The position numbers and the translations under genes are program-made. A stretch of DNA of 64,000 bases from Stylonectria norvegica (Eukaryota > Ascomycota > Sordariomycetes > Hypocreales > Nectriaceae), in the NCBI GenBank assembly GCA_014621405.1, contig JAANBC010000059.1, positions 1 through 64,000 on the forward strand, read 5' to 3'. A model generated the notes under the pieces. That model did no database searches and was not told the origin of the DNA. It was given only the letters and a program-made list of their open reading frames with translations. Of the stretch, positions 31,376-42,057 are shown one piece after another (the first letter of the stretch is position 1; every line of letters begins with the position of its first letter).

Positions 31376-32913
31376 ATGCCACCATGTCTTCGTCCTTCGC
31401 GGTCTTATTTATTCAGGGCATCTCAGAGACGAGCGCTTTCAACGACCATGGCCGCACTGAGAAAGTCCGCCGTCGCCGGGAGCTTCATTTTCAAGTTCCC
31501 CAATGACGACATGACCAAGAAACCTCAAGTAGCCCTCTTCCGCAGAAGTGGGCAGGTGAACACATATCAGTGAGCTAGAAACCCTCGGACTTGGTTCGTC
31601 TTGTTTCCCTATATTAATTTAGACTTAGACATAAATACGCCCCCATCTCCGGGGGAGTAGAAAAAACGGACGCGAATCCGTTAGCTACGGCATGGCGCGA
31701 GCTACAAGAAGAGACCACCCTGACGAAATCATCCCTCCGGCTTTATCGACAAGGAAAGCCGTACTCCTTTGTTGACGAGTCCGTTGGTCGCGAGTGGACT
31801 ATCAATCCATTCGGCGTTGTTTTCAAACCAGTCAGTGAGGGCGGCAAGGGTGAGGCGGGTCTCACCATCGACTGGGAACACGAGGGGTATGAGTGGTTTG
31901 ATCCCGACCAAGTGGTCGATTCCGAGGCTTTCGGGGGTGTACCGCGTCTCAGGGAAAGTCTGCGAAGAGTCTGGTTCAATATTGACCTCGGAGAAGAGGC
32001 CGGCAACGCCTTGGGGAACGGGCTACTCGCTCTACAGGGTGAACATGGGCTTGACACCCATAGGATGGCCTATGTTGCTTTGAGGGTTTATGTCGATGTC
32101 ATCCGGAAGCTGGATACTCGCTCTAGCAAACTATGGTGGAGAAACGCCAGGTTGGCGGGATGGCACTTGTGGAAGAACGGACGGGGAAACATGGGTGCTC
32201 CTACCCTCAATATGATTCTCTCCAGCCTGGATATCATGCGCAAAATTATCCCTTCCATCGATGGACCCTTGTCGACAAGCCAGGTTGACGAGAGGGCTCA
32301 TACCGTACTGTATGATGAGCGCCAGCACAGTGCCATCGTCGAGTCTGGCGTGGCGCTCGGTGCCTTCTTCGCAGAGCACCTCCCACGTGGCGAGAAGGTC
32401 AAGATACTCACCCTCACAGACAGCACCAACTTCAGAAGCGGCATGTCGCAAACTTTGTGGAAAGGTGTTGCACCCCTTGACATTCGCGTCCTCCAATCAC
32501 GACGATTCTTCAACGACGACGAGATGGCAGAAGACATCAGCTTAGTCGCCAGTGACGAAGGCTTAGAAGCAACCATCACGGAATACACAGATGAAAACGC
32601 TGCGATTGCCGCCCAAGATGTTGATTTCATTCTGATCGGTGCGGACCTAATCGACGAGGACGGAAACGTCAGCAGCAAAATCGGTACACTACCCGCCGTG
32701 CTCGCAGCGAAGCGCATCTCGTCAACAGCCAAGATTATCACATTAGTCGAGAAGGCCAAGGTTCTTCCATTTAAAGATTCCGACATTGAATGGGTACCGG
32801 CGAATTTGATTCATCATTACATAACGGAGTTTGGTACAACCGAATTGAAGCAGTTCAAGACATGGGCTGCCGACAGCCGCCAGAAAGCTTCGCAGTTCTT
32901 TGATGATCTGTAG
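31376..32913 (+). CDS. Nudix domain fused to eIF2B/ribose-1,5-bisphosphate isomerase-like domain
   Basis: Two exons, 31376-31569 and 31629-32913, give 492 residues. The 59-nt intron joins NTYQ to HKYAPISGGVEK. Residues about 30-190 form a Nudix hydrolase domain with the box G-x5-A-x7-RELQEET. The REL..EE metal-binding core is intact, but the Glu usual before the x7 spacer is Ala. Residues from about 210 to the end match the IF-2B alpha/beta/delta fold (SGVALGAFFAEHL, LTLTDSTNFRSG, FILIGADLIDEDGNVSSKIGTL, EWVPANLI), shared with eIF2B regulatory subunits and ribose/methylthioribose phosphate isomerases. Such fusions occur in fungi; the reaction is not established. The first 24 residues are Arg/Ser-rich without acidic residues (PPCLRPSRSYLFRASQRR), like a mitochondrial presequence. 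A second in-frame ATG at 31448 has a better context and would give a cytosolic form. Confidence 0.85.
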
Positions 32914-34379
32914 CTTCGATATTGTGCTCTGACGCTATTGCGTCTCTGATACTGCAGTCATGACGCCCATGAGAGTGCCTCTCCAAAGCAAGCATAGGTT
33001 AGCTATGTGAGACACACCAAGCCTTGGGACTACACTTTAGATTGCTTTTACTCGCACAGTCATATATCACATATCACGAACGTCATCAAATTCCCAATCT
33101 TATTCTTTACTTGAGTCAGGATGCCGCCCCTGGCGAGCTTTTGGGAAGTGCGAGCCTTTGGGAAGTAAGAATCGCTAGCAACATTAATAAACCCGAACTT
33201 GCTCGACCAACGAAACCAAATACGATCTCATTGAGAATTAAAGCTAGGATCTTTAATATTATTTCATGTTCAACTATTCGCCGGCTACAAGATGAGAGAA
33301 GCCCAGCTAGGTTTTGTTTCCTGCCCACTGTCGTCCAACCCTCAGATGGCACCCTACTACGCACTAGCCAGTCATCGGCTGCTCGCTCGCCCGGTCGGGT
33401 GAATCACTCGCGCGGTATGAAGACCGAAGACGCACTTAACGCGCGCGGAACAAAAACGCCCTTTACGTAGCGCATATGACATTCCATGTGACAGATTTAC
33501 AAGATTTACAGCCATGACGCGGCCCGGTCATAGCTGGATAACAAGTACGTATACTGTATACTCTTTTAAGATGGGTCAGCCTTACAGCTCTGGGCCAAGG
33601 GCGGTGTCTTCCGCTCGCGCTGTGGCCTCCAATGAATCCTTCGAAATCTCGAATCGCGGAAGGGGGCCATAGTCGAATCACAGTCGCGTGTTAGAATGGC
33701 TGTTTTGAGTTCCTTGTACGTATTGAAGCGAGGCGTCAACGGGGCTTGATAGTGTAATTAGCTTCAGTACGAGTCGGTCTAGTTCCATCGGAGCTAGATT
33801 TCGGGAAGCCCGCCAACACCCCGAAAAGGTGCTACTTGTCTCGTAACCAACGAAAAAGAAACCCAGTCCATGTCCTTCGGATCTGCTTCTCTCGGTTCCT
33901 ACTTTCACTTCCTAACAACGGTTGCTTGAATTAGATAATCCCTTGGAGTCTGTTCAATATGTCGCCTTTACCAATTCGACTTGGAATACGCATCACTACC
34001 GTGGATGTTGCAGACGAACATAACGGCTGCTGACGAAACCACATAGGCTTGGAAGCAAGGAACCCAGGTCGTGGGATCTTTTGAGGCCCTCCTGGAATCC
34101 TGCTTACGACCAGCTCCCCAATCCTGACGGTGGACGATTCAACTGGCCAGCATCCTCATCCTAAGGCTCGACGCTGAGGAATCATTCAAACCCGAAAGGT
34201 GGCAGCCGAAGTCTCTGTGGAGGAATACATATTCGTCGATGAGCTGGATACAAAATCGGAAGCAAAACGAAGTTTCCATGTCCAACGTTCAAGATACGCA
34301 TAAATTCCCGCTTTAGGATTCACTCCAACAACCAGTGAAAACAAACCAACGACCCAACCTCACAAATTCCGTTACCTCC
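32914..34379. other. Intergenic region with an AT-rich pocket
   Basis: About 1.5 kb with no supportable gene. An AT-rich pocket around 33170-33265 contrasts with its surroundings and could be a mutated transposon scrap or simply spacer. The 3' part is the promoter/5' UTR of the MFS gene. Confidence 0.5.
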
Positions 34380-36088
34380 ATGACGTCGTCATCCAACCAA
34401 GAGAAGGCAACTGTGCCCTTGCCCACAAGCGAAAACGACCATTTACACTTACATCGAATGAAGAATCGATCTCTCAACCGGAAACTGGACTTTTCCCTCT
34501 TACCCCTACTGTCACTCCTCTACCTGTTCAACGGCCTCGACCGAGGGAATGTCGGCAATGCCGAAACCCAAGGCTTCACCAAAGACATCGGCGCCAAGCC
34601 AGACGACCTCAACGAAGCCATCTCTCTTTTCTATGTGACGTTTGTCATTCTTCAGCCCGTTTCTGCAGCGGCGGGCCGCTGGGTTGGTGCCAAGCATTGG
34701 ATACCTCTCTTGATGGTAGGTCCTTGGCCATGATCTTCGCGAGTGTGGTGTGTTCCCCTTTATTTACCAGCCTCGCAGATGTGTTGGGGAGTCGCAACCA
34801 TTGTCCAAGCATACATCACGGGCCGTGGTATGTCGATATCAGTCACCCCTTTCCCTTAGTCGCCATTAACATCGTGTGTCAGGTGGGCTGATTGCCATCC
34901 GACTTCTCATTGGAATCTTTGAAGCCGGCTTCTACCCAACCTCAGTTGCATATCTCTCATTCTTCTACCCAAAATTCGATCTCGCCGTTCGACTCGCTCT
35001 CTTCTATGGCCAATGCGCAATAGCCGGTGCCTTTTCCGGTTGTATCTGTCAGTATCAGATCTTCCCACAGACACACTTGCCATAGACTTTAACAAGTGCT
35101 AGCGTATGGCGTCTTCCATATCGAGGGAGGCAACCTTAGAAACTGGCAGTATCTCTTCATCATCGAGGGCTCCCTCACGTGTGTCTTCGCCGTTCTCGCA
35201 TGGTTTTGTCTCCCGTCAGATCCTGGGACGGCCTGGTTCCTGACATCCGAGAATCGGGCATACGCGTTGGAGAGAATGCAGAACGAAACCATCGACTATG
35301 CAGAGCACAATTACGCTGAGAACGAAAAGCTCAAGGACAGGCTGCGAAGGAGAGATTTCGTTGAAACAGCCAAAGATTGGAGGCTTTGGTTCCTCCTAAC
35401 CCTCAACATATGTGCGAGCGTTCCAAGCGCCGCGATGTCCGTGTTTCTGCCTTTGATAGTTCAAGGTCTTGGATATAAGTCCATTCAAGCCAACTTGGTG
35501 AGAATCCCCATCCGTGGACTTTCACAAAGCTGATCCTTCTGCCTGAAGATGACAGTCCCTCCATACGTATGCGGTGCACTCGGCCTTTACATCTTCGCAC
35601 TTAGCTCGGATCATCGCAAGGAGCGCGGCTACCACATCTTGGGTGGGATTTCCATTGCCCTCGCAGGACTGATCCTGACAGTAACACTCTCGTCAAATAC
35701 AGGGAAATACGTCGGTTTGTGTGTGCTTTTCTTCGGCATCTACGTGCCAGCGCCCTTGACCGTTGCTTGGATTAGCAACAACAACCCCGAGCCTGGAAAA
35801 CGAGCTCTATGTCTCGGCGTGAATGGCTTTGGAAACCTTGGTGGCGTGATAGGTGCCCAATTGTATAGGAAGAAGTTTGCGCCCGGGTATCGTGTTCCGT
35901 TCTTTGCCACCTTGGGGTTTCTGAGTGTTGCTTTGCTTGGGTATCTCGCTTATCGGGTTTTGCTTGACATCGTGAACAAGAAGAAGACGAAATTGTTGTC
36001 GGTGATGACAGAGGTCGAGATCGAGAACGAAAAGCACGACGATCGACGATATGCAGATAATAAGTTGACTTTCTTGTACGGCTTGTAG
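34380..36088 (+). CDS. MFS transporter, anion:cation symporter (Dal5/allantoate permease-like) family
   Basis: Five exons, 34380-34715, 34779-34827, 34883-35047, 35097-35497 and 35549-36088, give 496 residues; introns are 49-63 nt. The signature LYLFNGLDRGNVGNAETQGF marks the end of TM1 and its loop, typical of ACS-family permeases. Later diagnostic stretches are CWGVATIVQAYITGRGG, GIFEAGFYPTSVAYLSFFY, NWQYLFIIEG and ANLMTVPPYVCGALGLY. About 12 membrane helices are expected, in the plasma membrane. Relatives import small organic anions such as allantoate, nicotinate or carboxylates; the substrate here is unknown. It is not of the siderophore-transporter (ARN/SIT) type, so proximity to sidA is not evidence of siderophore uptake. 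The ATG at 34380 is chosen because the open frame upstream begins only at GTG; its context is weak. Confidence 0.88.
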
Positions 36089-36199
36089 GGGTTGAGTCGG
36101 CCAGTCGACCAACAAGTCGCAGGCTGTTACTTGGAGTACAAAATGCAAGAAAAGATGTTCAACTGGCGTCAAATCTCATGAAGTGAAGAAGATTCCTCA

Positions 36200-37945
36200 C
36201 TACGAGTCCGTCGGCGCGTCTTGCATGTTAACCAGTTGGCCTTGAAGGCCCCCCTTACCCACCCTCATCGCCATCTCCAGCCCCCTCTCTTCCTCCCTCA
36301 ATCTGGCTTTGCTAAAAGCGACTTCCTTCTCCCGCTTCCTGCGCTGCTCCTCAACTGTGCGATTCCTTTCTTCCAGGGCCTTTTCTCGTTTGTCTCTTGC
36401 CTCACGGGTCCTCGTCTGCTCCTCGTCCTCCAAGGCAGCGTTGGGGTCGTTTGGCGGTGGCGGTAGGGTTTCAACGTAGGCCTCAATGAGGGGATCTCTA
36501 ACACTAGGGTCCAACGATATGTACCGAGCATCGATGAGAATCGACGTCGGTAAGCCAGACGATAATGACTTATTGTTGAGTTTAAGGATTGGCTGCGCCT
36601 TTAGCAGTGCGGTCAAGTCCGACTTGAGTGTCGACTGTGGCATCTTTAGCCGATTAATGTGATCGCGGTAATATTTCTCTCGATCCTTGTCGGAAAGATT
36701 CAAGTCCTTCATAGGGGGTTCTTTCTTGTACTTCCTTCTGAACTCTGGCCAGTACAGCTTCGGGGTCGCCTTTTCCTGCAGGAATGCCATGTATGCAACT
36801 CTGGGATCTTGTTTGACCTGCTTCGCCCTTTGTTCTTTCAGCTCAGTAATCCTCTCTCGCGACCACTCGTCCCAGCATTCTTTACGTGCCTTGGTCGTGT
36901 TCAGTGCCGTGTACCGCAGGTCGTCGACTATCTTGCCCTCCTCTAACAGTTTCTCCCACGGGCTATAGGGGCTGGTGTTGAAGTCGTTCAGTAGGTCCTT
37001 GAAAAGGGCCTTGGCGTCGTCTTCGGATAGAGGGATTCCTTCGGCGCCTTCGGGCCAATCCTCTTCGTGTCCATCATCATATTCGCCAGGGTCCAGTCCA
37101 TAGTCCTCGCCCATTGCTTGTAGTTGCAACGCAATGTCGGCTTCGGTAAACTCGACAACCTCTTGTTCGACCGAACCGGGATCCTCAGTTCGCTGTCGTT
37201 TAGAGGGGTGTCCTCCGTCGCTATGGTCGTCCTCGCCTTCATCGTCGGTAACCTCGACTTCCTCGTATTCGTCACTTTCGTCGTGTTCCCCAACCGGAAG
37301 TTGGGCTTTCAAGCGCTTCAGCTGATCCTCTTTCTCCTTGTTATCCGCGTCTTCCTTTTGCTTTTTCCTTTCTTCTTCCTTTTCTTTCTCTTTCAGCTCG
37401 GCTTTCTTCCTCTCTGCCTCCTTTGTCTCCGATCCTCCCAGTGCCTTGTCACGGATGCGAGCCTTGTCCAGCTCCAAAACGCCAGGCATCAGCTTCTCCG
37501 GGATGCGCCAGTAGCTTGTGTTCTTCTCGGGGTTGTAGACAAATCGTCGCGAGTACTTGGTGTACACTAATAACCAGGGTTCGCAGCCCGGTATCGGCTC
37601 CTTTCTCCTGGGCTTGTCTGTCGGTTGCGGTCGCGGCCGGCCCTCATACCCTCCGCGACCACCATGGCCACCACGTTGTTGATGGGGCTGCTGGGGAGGT
37701 TGGTTGAGAGAGGCTAGGTAGGCGTTGGCAACGTTGGGATCGGCGAGAGACGGGACGTTCGGGGATAGGGGGTATGACGAGATTGTGTTTTGGGGAGCCA
37801 GCTCGAAGCCAGGGCGTGTGTATGTCGACTCTTTCGTATGTTCGTGGTAGTAGTAGGTATGCCCAGTTGGGGCCTTGTGTTCTGTCCAGCCCGGCGGCAG
37901 TGGCGCCAGAGCAGCTGCCGAAGGCTTGTGAGTTGATCGGAGCAT
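36200..37945 (-). CDS. WW/FF-domain protein, URN1/Dre4 (TCERG1-like) splicing-associated factor
   Basis: 581 residues from the ATG at 37945. The frame is open about 69 codons further upstream, but the ATG just before the WW domain gives the expected architecture. WW1 is at about residues 15-45 (LPPGWTEHKAPTGHTYYYHE), with Tyr replacing the second Trp. A WW-like segment follows (WLLVYTKYSRRFVYNPEKN, YWRIPEKL, ~135-165), then a Lys/Glu-rich charged coiled coil, an acidic stretch, and an FF domain (KALFKDLLNDFNTSPYSPWEKL and on, ~325-385). The C terminus has another long charged helix. This order matches yeast Urn1 and fission yeast Dre4, which bind the spliceosome, so a nuclear pre-mRNA splicing role is likely. 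The gene is convergent with the MFS gene, with only 111 bp between stops. Confidence 0.82.
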   Translation of the reverse strand: MLRSTHKPSAAALAPLPPGWTEHKAPTGHTYYYHEHTKESTYTRPGFELAPQNTISSYPLSPNVPSLADPNVANAYLASLNQPPQQPHQQRGGHGGRGGYEGRPRPQPTDKPRRKEPIPGCEPWLLVYTKYSRRFVYNPEKNTSYWRIPEKLMPGVLELDKARIRDKALGGSETKEAERKKAELKEKEKEEERKKQKEDADNKEKEDQLKRLKAQLPVGEHDESDEYEEVEVTDDEGEDDHSDGGHPSKRQRTEDPGSVEQEVVEFTEADIALQLQAMGEDYGLDPGEYDDGHEEDWPEGAEGIPLSEDDAKALFKDLLNDFNTSPYSPWEKLLEEGKIVDDLRYTALNTTKARKECWDEWSRERITELKEQRAKQVKQDPRVAYMAFLQEKATPKLYWPEFRRKYKKEPPMKDLNLSDKDREKYYRDHINRLKMPQSTLKSDLTALLKAQPILKLNNKSLSSGLPTSILIDARYISLDPSVRDPLIEAYVETLPPPPNDPNAALEDEEQTRTREARDKREKALEERNRTVEEQRRKREKEVAFSKARLREEERGLEMAMRVGKGGLQGQLVNMQDAPTDS

Positions 37946-38524
37946 TCTGGATGTGCGTCGACGTCCTCGTAACCAGAGGTTCAAGGTATGTGCGAGATCC
38001 AAGAATCGATTGTGGTGGATGGTGTTGCAGCCAGAATAATTCTTGGAGCTTGGGCCAATCGCGGGGGGGACAGTGCCGGGTGCTCGAATTTTGATTACCC
38101 TATACCTTCTCCAATGATCATAACGAAATAACCTTCCAGCTTCCATGCTCAATGACCGTTTTGATCGCCTAGACCAAGATCAGAAGCAAAACGAATATAA
38201 CTGCTATATCGAGTCTTAACCTAAGGAGCTCAAGTAATTTGGTACTGGCGCTGGTTGCAGATTGAATTGTAATCGCATACCAAAGTCAGAATAGCTGAGC
38301 TGGCTAAGCTGGCCCTCCCTTGTCAAAATAAACAACCCATGTCCCAGCGCAAACCGTCAGCAACAAGCCAAAACATTCCTCTCAAGCAAGGGCTCCGTCT
38401 CACGCTTGGTTCTCTCTTGCGAAGTGTCCTATGTATCCTTATGTTAGACAACTTCACCGTGACGAAACCTCAACACCCAGCAGTCAACTCAATGCAGCAT
38501 ATGCGGCAATAACAAGACGACGTC
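37946..38524. other. Divergent promoter between WW/FF and PAP2 genes
   Basis: About 580 bp between two divergent start codons, pyrimidine-rich on both outgoing strands. No other gene is seen. Confidence 0.5.
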
Positions 38525-39603
38525 ATGGCTCTCAACCTTACCAACGGGCCTATCTCATTTCTGGCTAGATGTTGGAAGGTCTGAATCCTAGGCACAAGAA
38601 CATGTGGAAAATGCAGCTGACCAGGAAGAACAACAGACGACTCATGCCCCAGACTATGTTGGCCTCACCGTGCTGCTAGTCTCATGGATCCTCGTAAGTC
38701 TCGCCTATTTACCACAATATGGCTATCAACTTCATCTAGTCTACATAGTAACCACTCTACAGATCCTCGTCCTCGTCAACCCCTTCCACCGCATGTTCTT
38801 CATCAATGACCTCCAGATCTCATATCCCCATGCGCTCCATGAACGCGTGACCGTGTGTACATCTCCCCTATCCCAACCGAATATCATGAAGCTTACGTCC
38901 AGCAGTTATGAATATTGTTTACGCCTTCTTCATCCCGCTTGGCGCCCTGATAGCCTGCAACATTTTCGCACGCTCTTCTATTGCTAAACACGAAGCTACC
39001 TACCTCTCCTTTGCCATTTCCGTGGTGCTCACCAACTTCCTTACGGATCTCATCAAGAATGCCGTTGGGCGGCCTCGGCCGGATCTGTTGGATCGGTGCC
39101 AGCCAGCACCAGACACACAGCCAAACACCCTAGTCACATACCACGTTTGCACGGCACCCAACGGCCATACTCTTCAGGATGGCTGGCGGTCATTTCCCTC
39201 TGGCCACTCGTCCTTCTCCTTCGCTGGCCTAGGCTTCCTCAGCCTCTTCCTGGCCGGACAACTACACGTCTTCCGTTATGCCGCTGGTGGTCGGGATCTT
39301 GGCCGGGCTCTGGTTTGTTTATCTCCGCTTCTCGGCGCGGCCATGATTGCCATCTCCAGGTGTGAGGACTATCGACACGATGTTTACGATGTTTGCGTTG
39401 GGTCAGCTCTGGGAATGAGCGTTGCCTACTGGAGCTACCGCAGGCACTGGCCCCGGCTTTCAAGCAAGCAGTGCGATGAGCCCTATCCCAGGCCAGGTGT
39501 GGGTACACAGCCAGGCTGGCAAAGAGTCAGGGACGAGGAGGAGGCAGCAGCAGGGACAGATGTAGGATACGAAATGGGCGAGCTGAGAGGTACGCGACGC
39601 TGA
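38525..39603 (+). CDS. PAP2-family lipid phosphate phosphatase (DPP1/LPP-like)
   Basis: Proposed exons 38525-38578, 38637-38856 and 38903-39603 give 324 residues. The protein dephosphorylates lipid phosphates such as phosphatidate or diacylglycerol pyrophosphate at membranes. The three phosphatase motifs are intact: KNAVGRPRPD (motif 1), FPSGHSS (motif 2) and SRCEDYRHDVYDV (motif 3, with catalytic His and Asp). Several hydrophobic helices surround them (VGLTVLLVSWILVSLAYL, IVYAFFIPLGALIACNIF and later ones). Intron 2 (46 nt) joins ERVTV to S-VMNIVYAFF. Exon 1 and its GTCTGA donor are the weakest part: the frame upstream of 38637 has no ATG, and the 38525 ATG with a 58-nt intron (CTGACC branch, CAACAG acceptor) restores phase. 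The C-terminal tail is hydrophilic and acidic. Confidence 0.82.
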
Positions 39604-39948
39604 TACTGCGACTAGGCATGGGCATGAGAGCTGCAAACTCTACGTTAATTTCTCTCGCTTCGCTCAGTGACATTGGTCTCCTGTAGTGGTAACAGAATAG
39701 GAGGTAATGGACGGACAGTAATCTGATGGATTGGCCGGGGCGTGAAAGATGTAGGGCACAAACACAACTGTCTTGAATACCAATGGACGTATTCCCACAG
39801 AGCCAGGCTGATGCTCAAGCACTCAATTAGGCCTGACTGGCCTGAAACAGCATCGGGCTGGCCTTTTGTAATTCGTGATCATATTATTACACGGGCGATA
39901 CATAGTGCCCATCGTGGACATTTCTTCCCCATCTATCAAGTCTAGTGC
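39604..39948. other. Convergent 3' region, PAP2 and PRE9
   Basis: 345 bp between two convergent stop codons. No gene, RNA or hairpin terminator is recognised. Confidence 0.5.
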
Positions 39949-40919
39949 CTAATTTTCCTCGGTGTCCTCCTTCTTGGCCAAATCGTGCTCCTTCAACAAC
40001 GCGGTGATCTCATCGGCGCTCCACAGTCGGTGGTAAATCTTGCCATCCTCGGTCTGTCCTACTGTTGCGAACTCAACTGTAATCATGAATCAGCTAACTG
40101 GAACTTGGTAGTGCCAAGTGAGATGGGACATACTCTTCTCGCTGCTCAACTTGGTTGAGTCCATTGTCTTGCTCAACACCTTCACGGCCATGCCACATGC
40201 TTCCTGCAGGGTACAGTCCTCCTTGTAGTCCTGCTTCAATAAACTCTGTGCGCTCGCGTTGTTCGCTCCAGCGCTAGTCGCCTTCCAACCACCGTAGTTG
40301 CCAGAGGGGTTGCTGAGGTACAGTTGGAACTGTCTCTTGGGGTCCCAACCGGCATAGATGAAAGAGACACCGAACGGTCGGAGACCACCGTGCTGCGTGT
40401 AGCCTTGCTTGAGATCACAAAGTCGGCGCACAAGTTGCTCGCAGGGGATGTCTTCGTTGTAGGTTAGGAGGTATCGCTGGGCCGCTTGACGGGCGTAGTT
40501 GATGAGGATGTTGGCGTCGGCGGTCATGCCTGCAACGGCGCAGATCATGTTGCTGAAACGGGGATGTCAACGGAAGACTCAAGCCTCAAGTAAGTGATTC
40601 CAAGACCATTAGGGGTACGTACTCGTTGAGGATGTACAGCTTCTCTGCTGACGTATCTTGCTCTAAGAGCTTCGAGGTGACCTTGCGCTCGGCAGCGAGG
40701 ACTATGCCATCCTTGGCCAGGATACCAATGGCGGTTCCGGCATGGGAGATGGCCTCTAGCGCATACTCAACCTGGTACAATCGACCTTCTGGCGAGAAGA
40801 TGGTTGTCTGTAGCTGTGTCAGCTGAGGAGCCCTGGACGCAAGGGTGAAGCTGAAGATAGAGCTCTGCAGCTGGAGCTTCGGCAGGTAAACGCACCCGGG
40901 AATCGTAACGGCGAGACAT
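39949..40919 (-). CDS. PRE9: 20S proteasome subunit alpha-3 (PRE9/PSMA4)
   Basis: Four exons on the minus strand, 40919-40896, 40807-40623, 40552-40134 and 40076-39949, give 251 residues, the usual length. The first 24-nt exon encodes MSRRYDSR. Exon 2 continues TTIFSPEGRLYQVEYALEA, the alpha-subunit signature that gates the 20S ring. The rest is near-canonical PSMA4: GIVLAAERKVTSKLL, CAVAGMTADANILI, KQGYTQHGGLRPFGVSFIYA and SNPSGNYGGWKATSAGAN. As an alpha subunit it lacks the catalytic N-terminal Thr. Introns of 88, 70 and 57 nt all have GT-AG ends and restore conserved residues at each joint (ILN-DNMICAV, SSEK-IEFATVGQ). The acidic Lys-rich tail (AKKEDTEEN) is typical. It acts in cytosolic and nuclear protein degradation. 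It is divergent from BYE1. Confidence 0.95.
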
Positions 40920-42057
40920 TGCGAAGTCGGGGCCGGGGGACGGTGGCGCAGAGTTCTCCTTTCGGCGACAGTTCCAGGTAGCAGCTCGTCAGGGGGACGA
41001 TGGGATCTGGAGACTGGAGTTGGAGGAGAAAGGGCTGCTGCGTTGAAGTTGAAGATTGGCGTAGGGCGTCACAGCAGGCGAGGCAACGTATAACTGGAGC
41101 TCTAGGCACGCCGGCCGCGTTAGCTGCTAGCTCGAGAACTGCCCTGGGGCTGGAGAGGTATTGATACCTGAGGCTGCAAGGAGCAAGGCTGAGGTTAAGG
41201 TAAACCGAAGATGTCCCGGATTGGTCACGAAGGAGTGCTACGAAAATGCTGAAGCCTGGATAACCAGGCATGAAAGCCGGATGAATAACACGGCACCAAT
41301 ACTACTAGATCTACGTACCCAGGTACCAATATGGGGCAAGGTCGCACCGCCAAACGAACGGGAAACGGCAGGAATGGCTGGGCAAGACAGCGCCTGCCGA
41401 ATCGCCAGCGGCAGATGCTAAGGTAAGGTAATGCAGGTGCGGGTTAATAATGCCCACCCAAGTTTTCATCACCTCCCACCTTTCGGCCTTTCCCCCCTCC
41501 AACTAGACGCCAGCTTCACTCCTCCAACCTCAGCATCCACATCCGACAATCGCCAACAAAGCGCAGAGTATCTACAGTCAGAAGCTCTGCTATCATAAGC
41601 GCGGCTTCTTCCTTCTTATCGAGTCCTGCTCTTCGACAACCGCAACAGCCGCAGCTTTCTAGCGATCACGTGCGCTGTCTTTTGACGCGGCGCCACTGCT
41701 GTCAACAACCCCACGCGAGCTCGTCAAACAGCACAAGAGCTCCCATCTGCGCGTCCCAACCTCCTTGCGCATTCTTTTGAAGCGTCTCTCGTGCCGCGGC
41801 AGACCTACGCGACAGCAAACGGCAGTCCCCGCAAAGGGAATCGCGTTGGAGGAGACCCCGGCGCATAGGCTTGGAAGGGTTCGCCGTGATTAGTCGTGAC
41901 TTTAGTTGTCTGCTCTGTAAAATCCAATGTCCGTCTGAGGAAGAAGGCCTTTTCGCGCTCGCTGCAACAGTAGACCTCTCTCAACGCGTTCCCATCGCCC
42001 GATCACCCGCTACGTTTCCCACTGCGGCAACGTCTAGTATCTTCACACACCGTCAGC
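40920..42057. other. Divergent promoter between PRE9 and BYE1
   Basis: About 1.1 kb. The BYE1 side (41450-42057) is pyrimidine-rich like a long 5' UTR. No separate gene is recognised. Confidence 0.5.
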
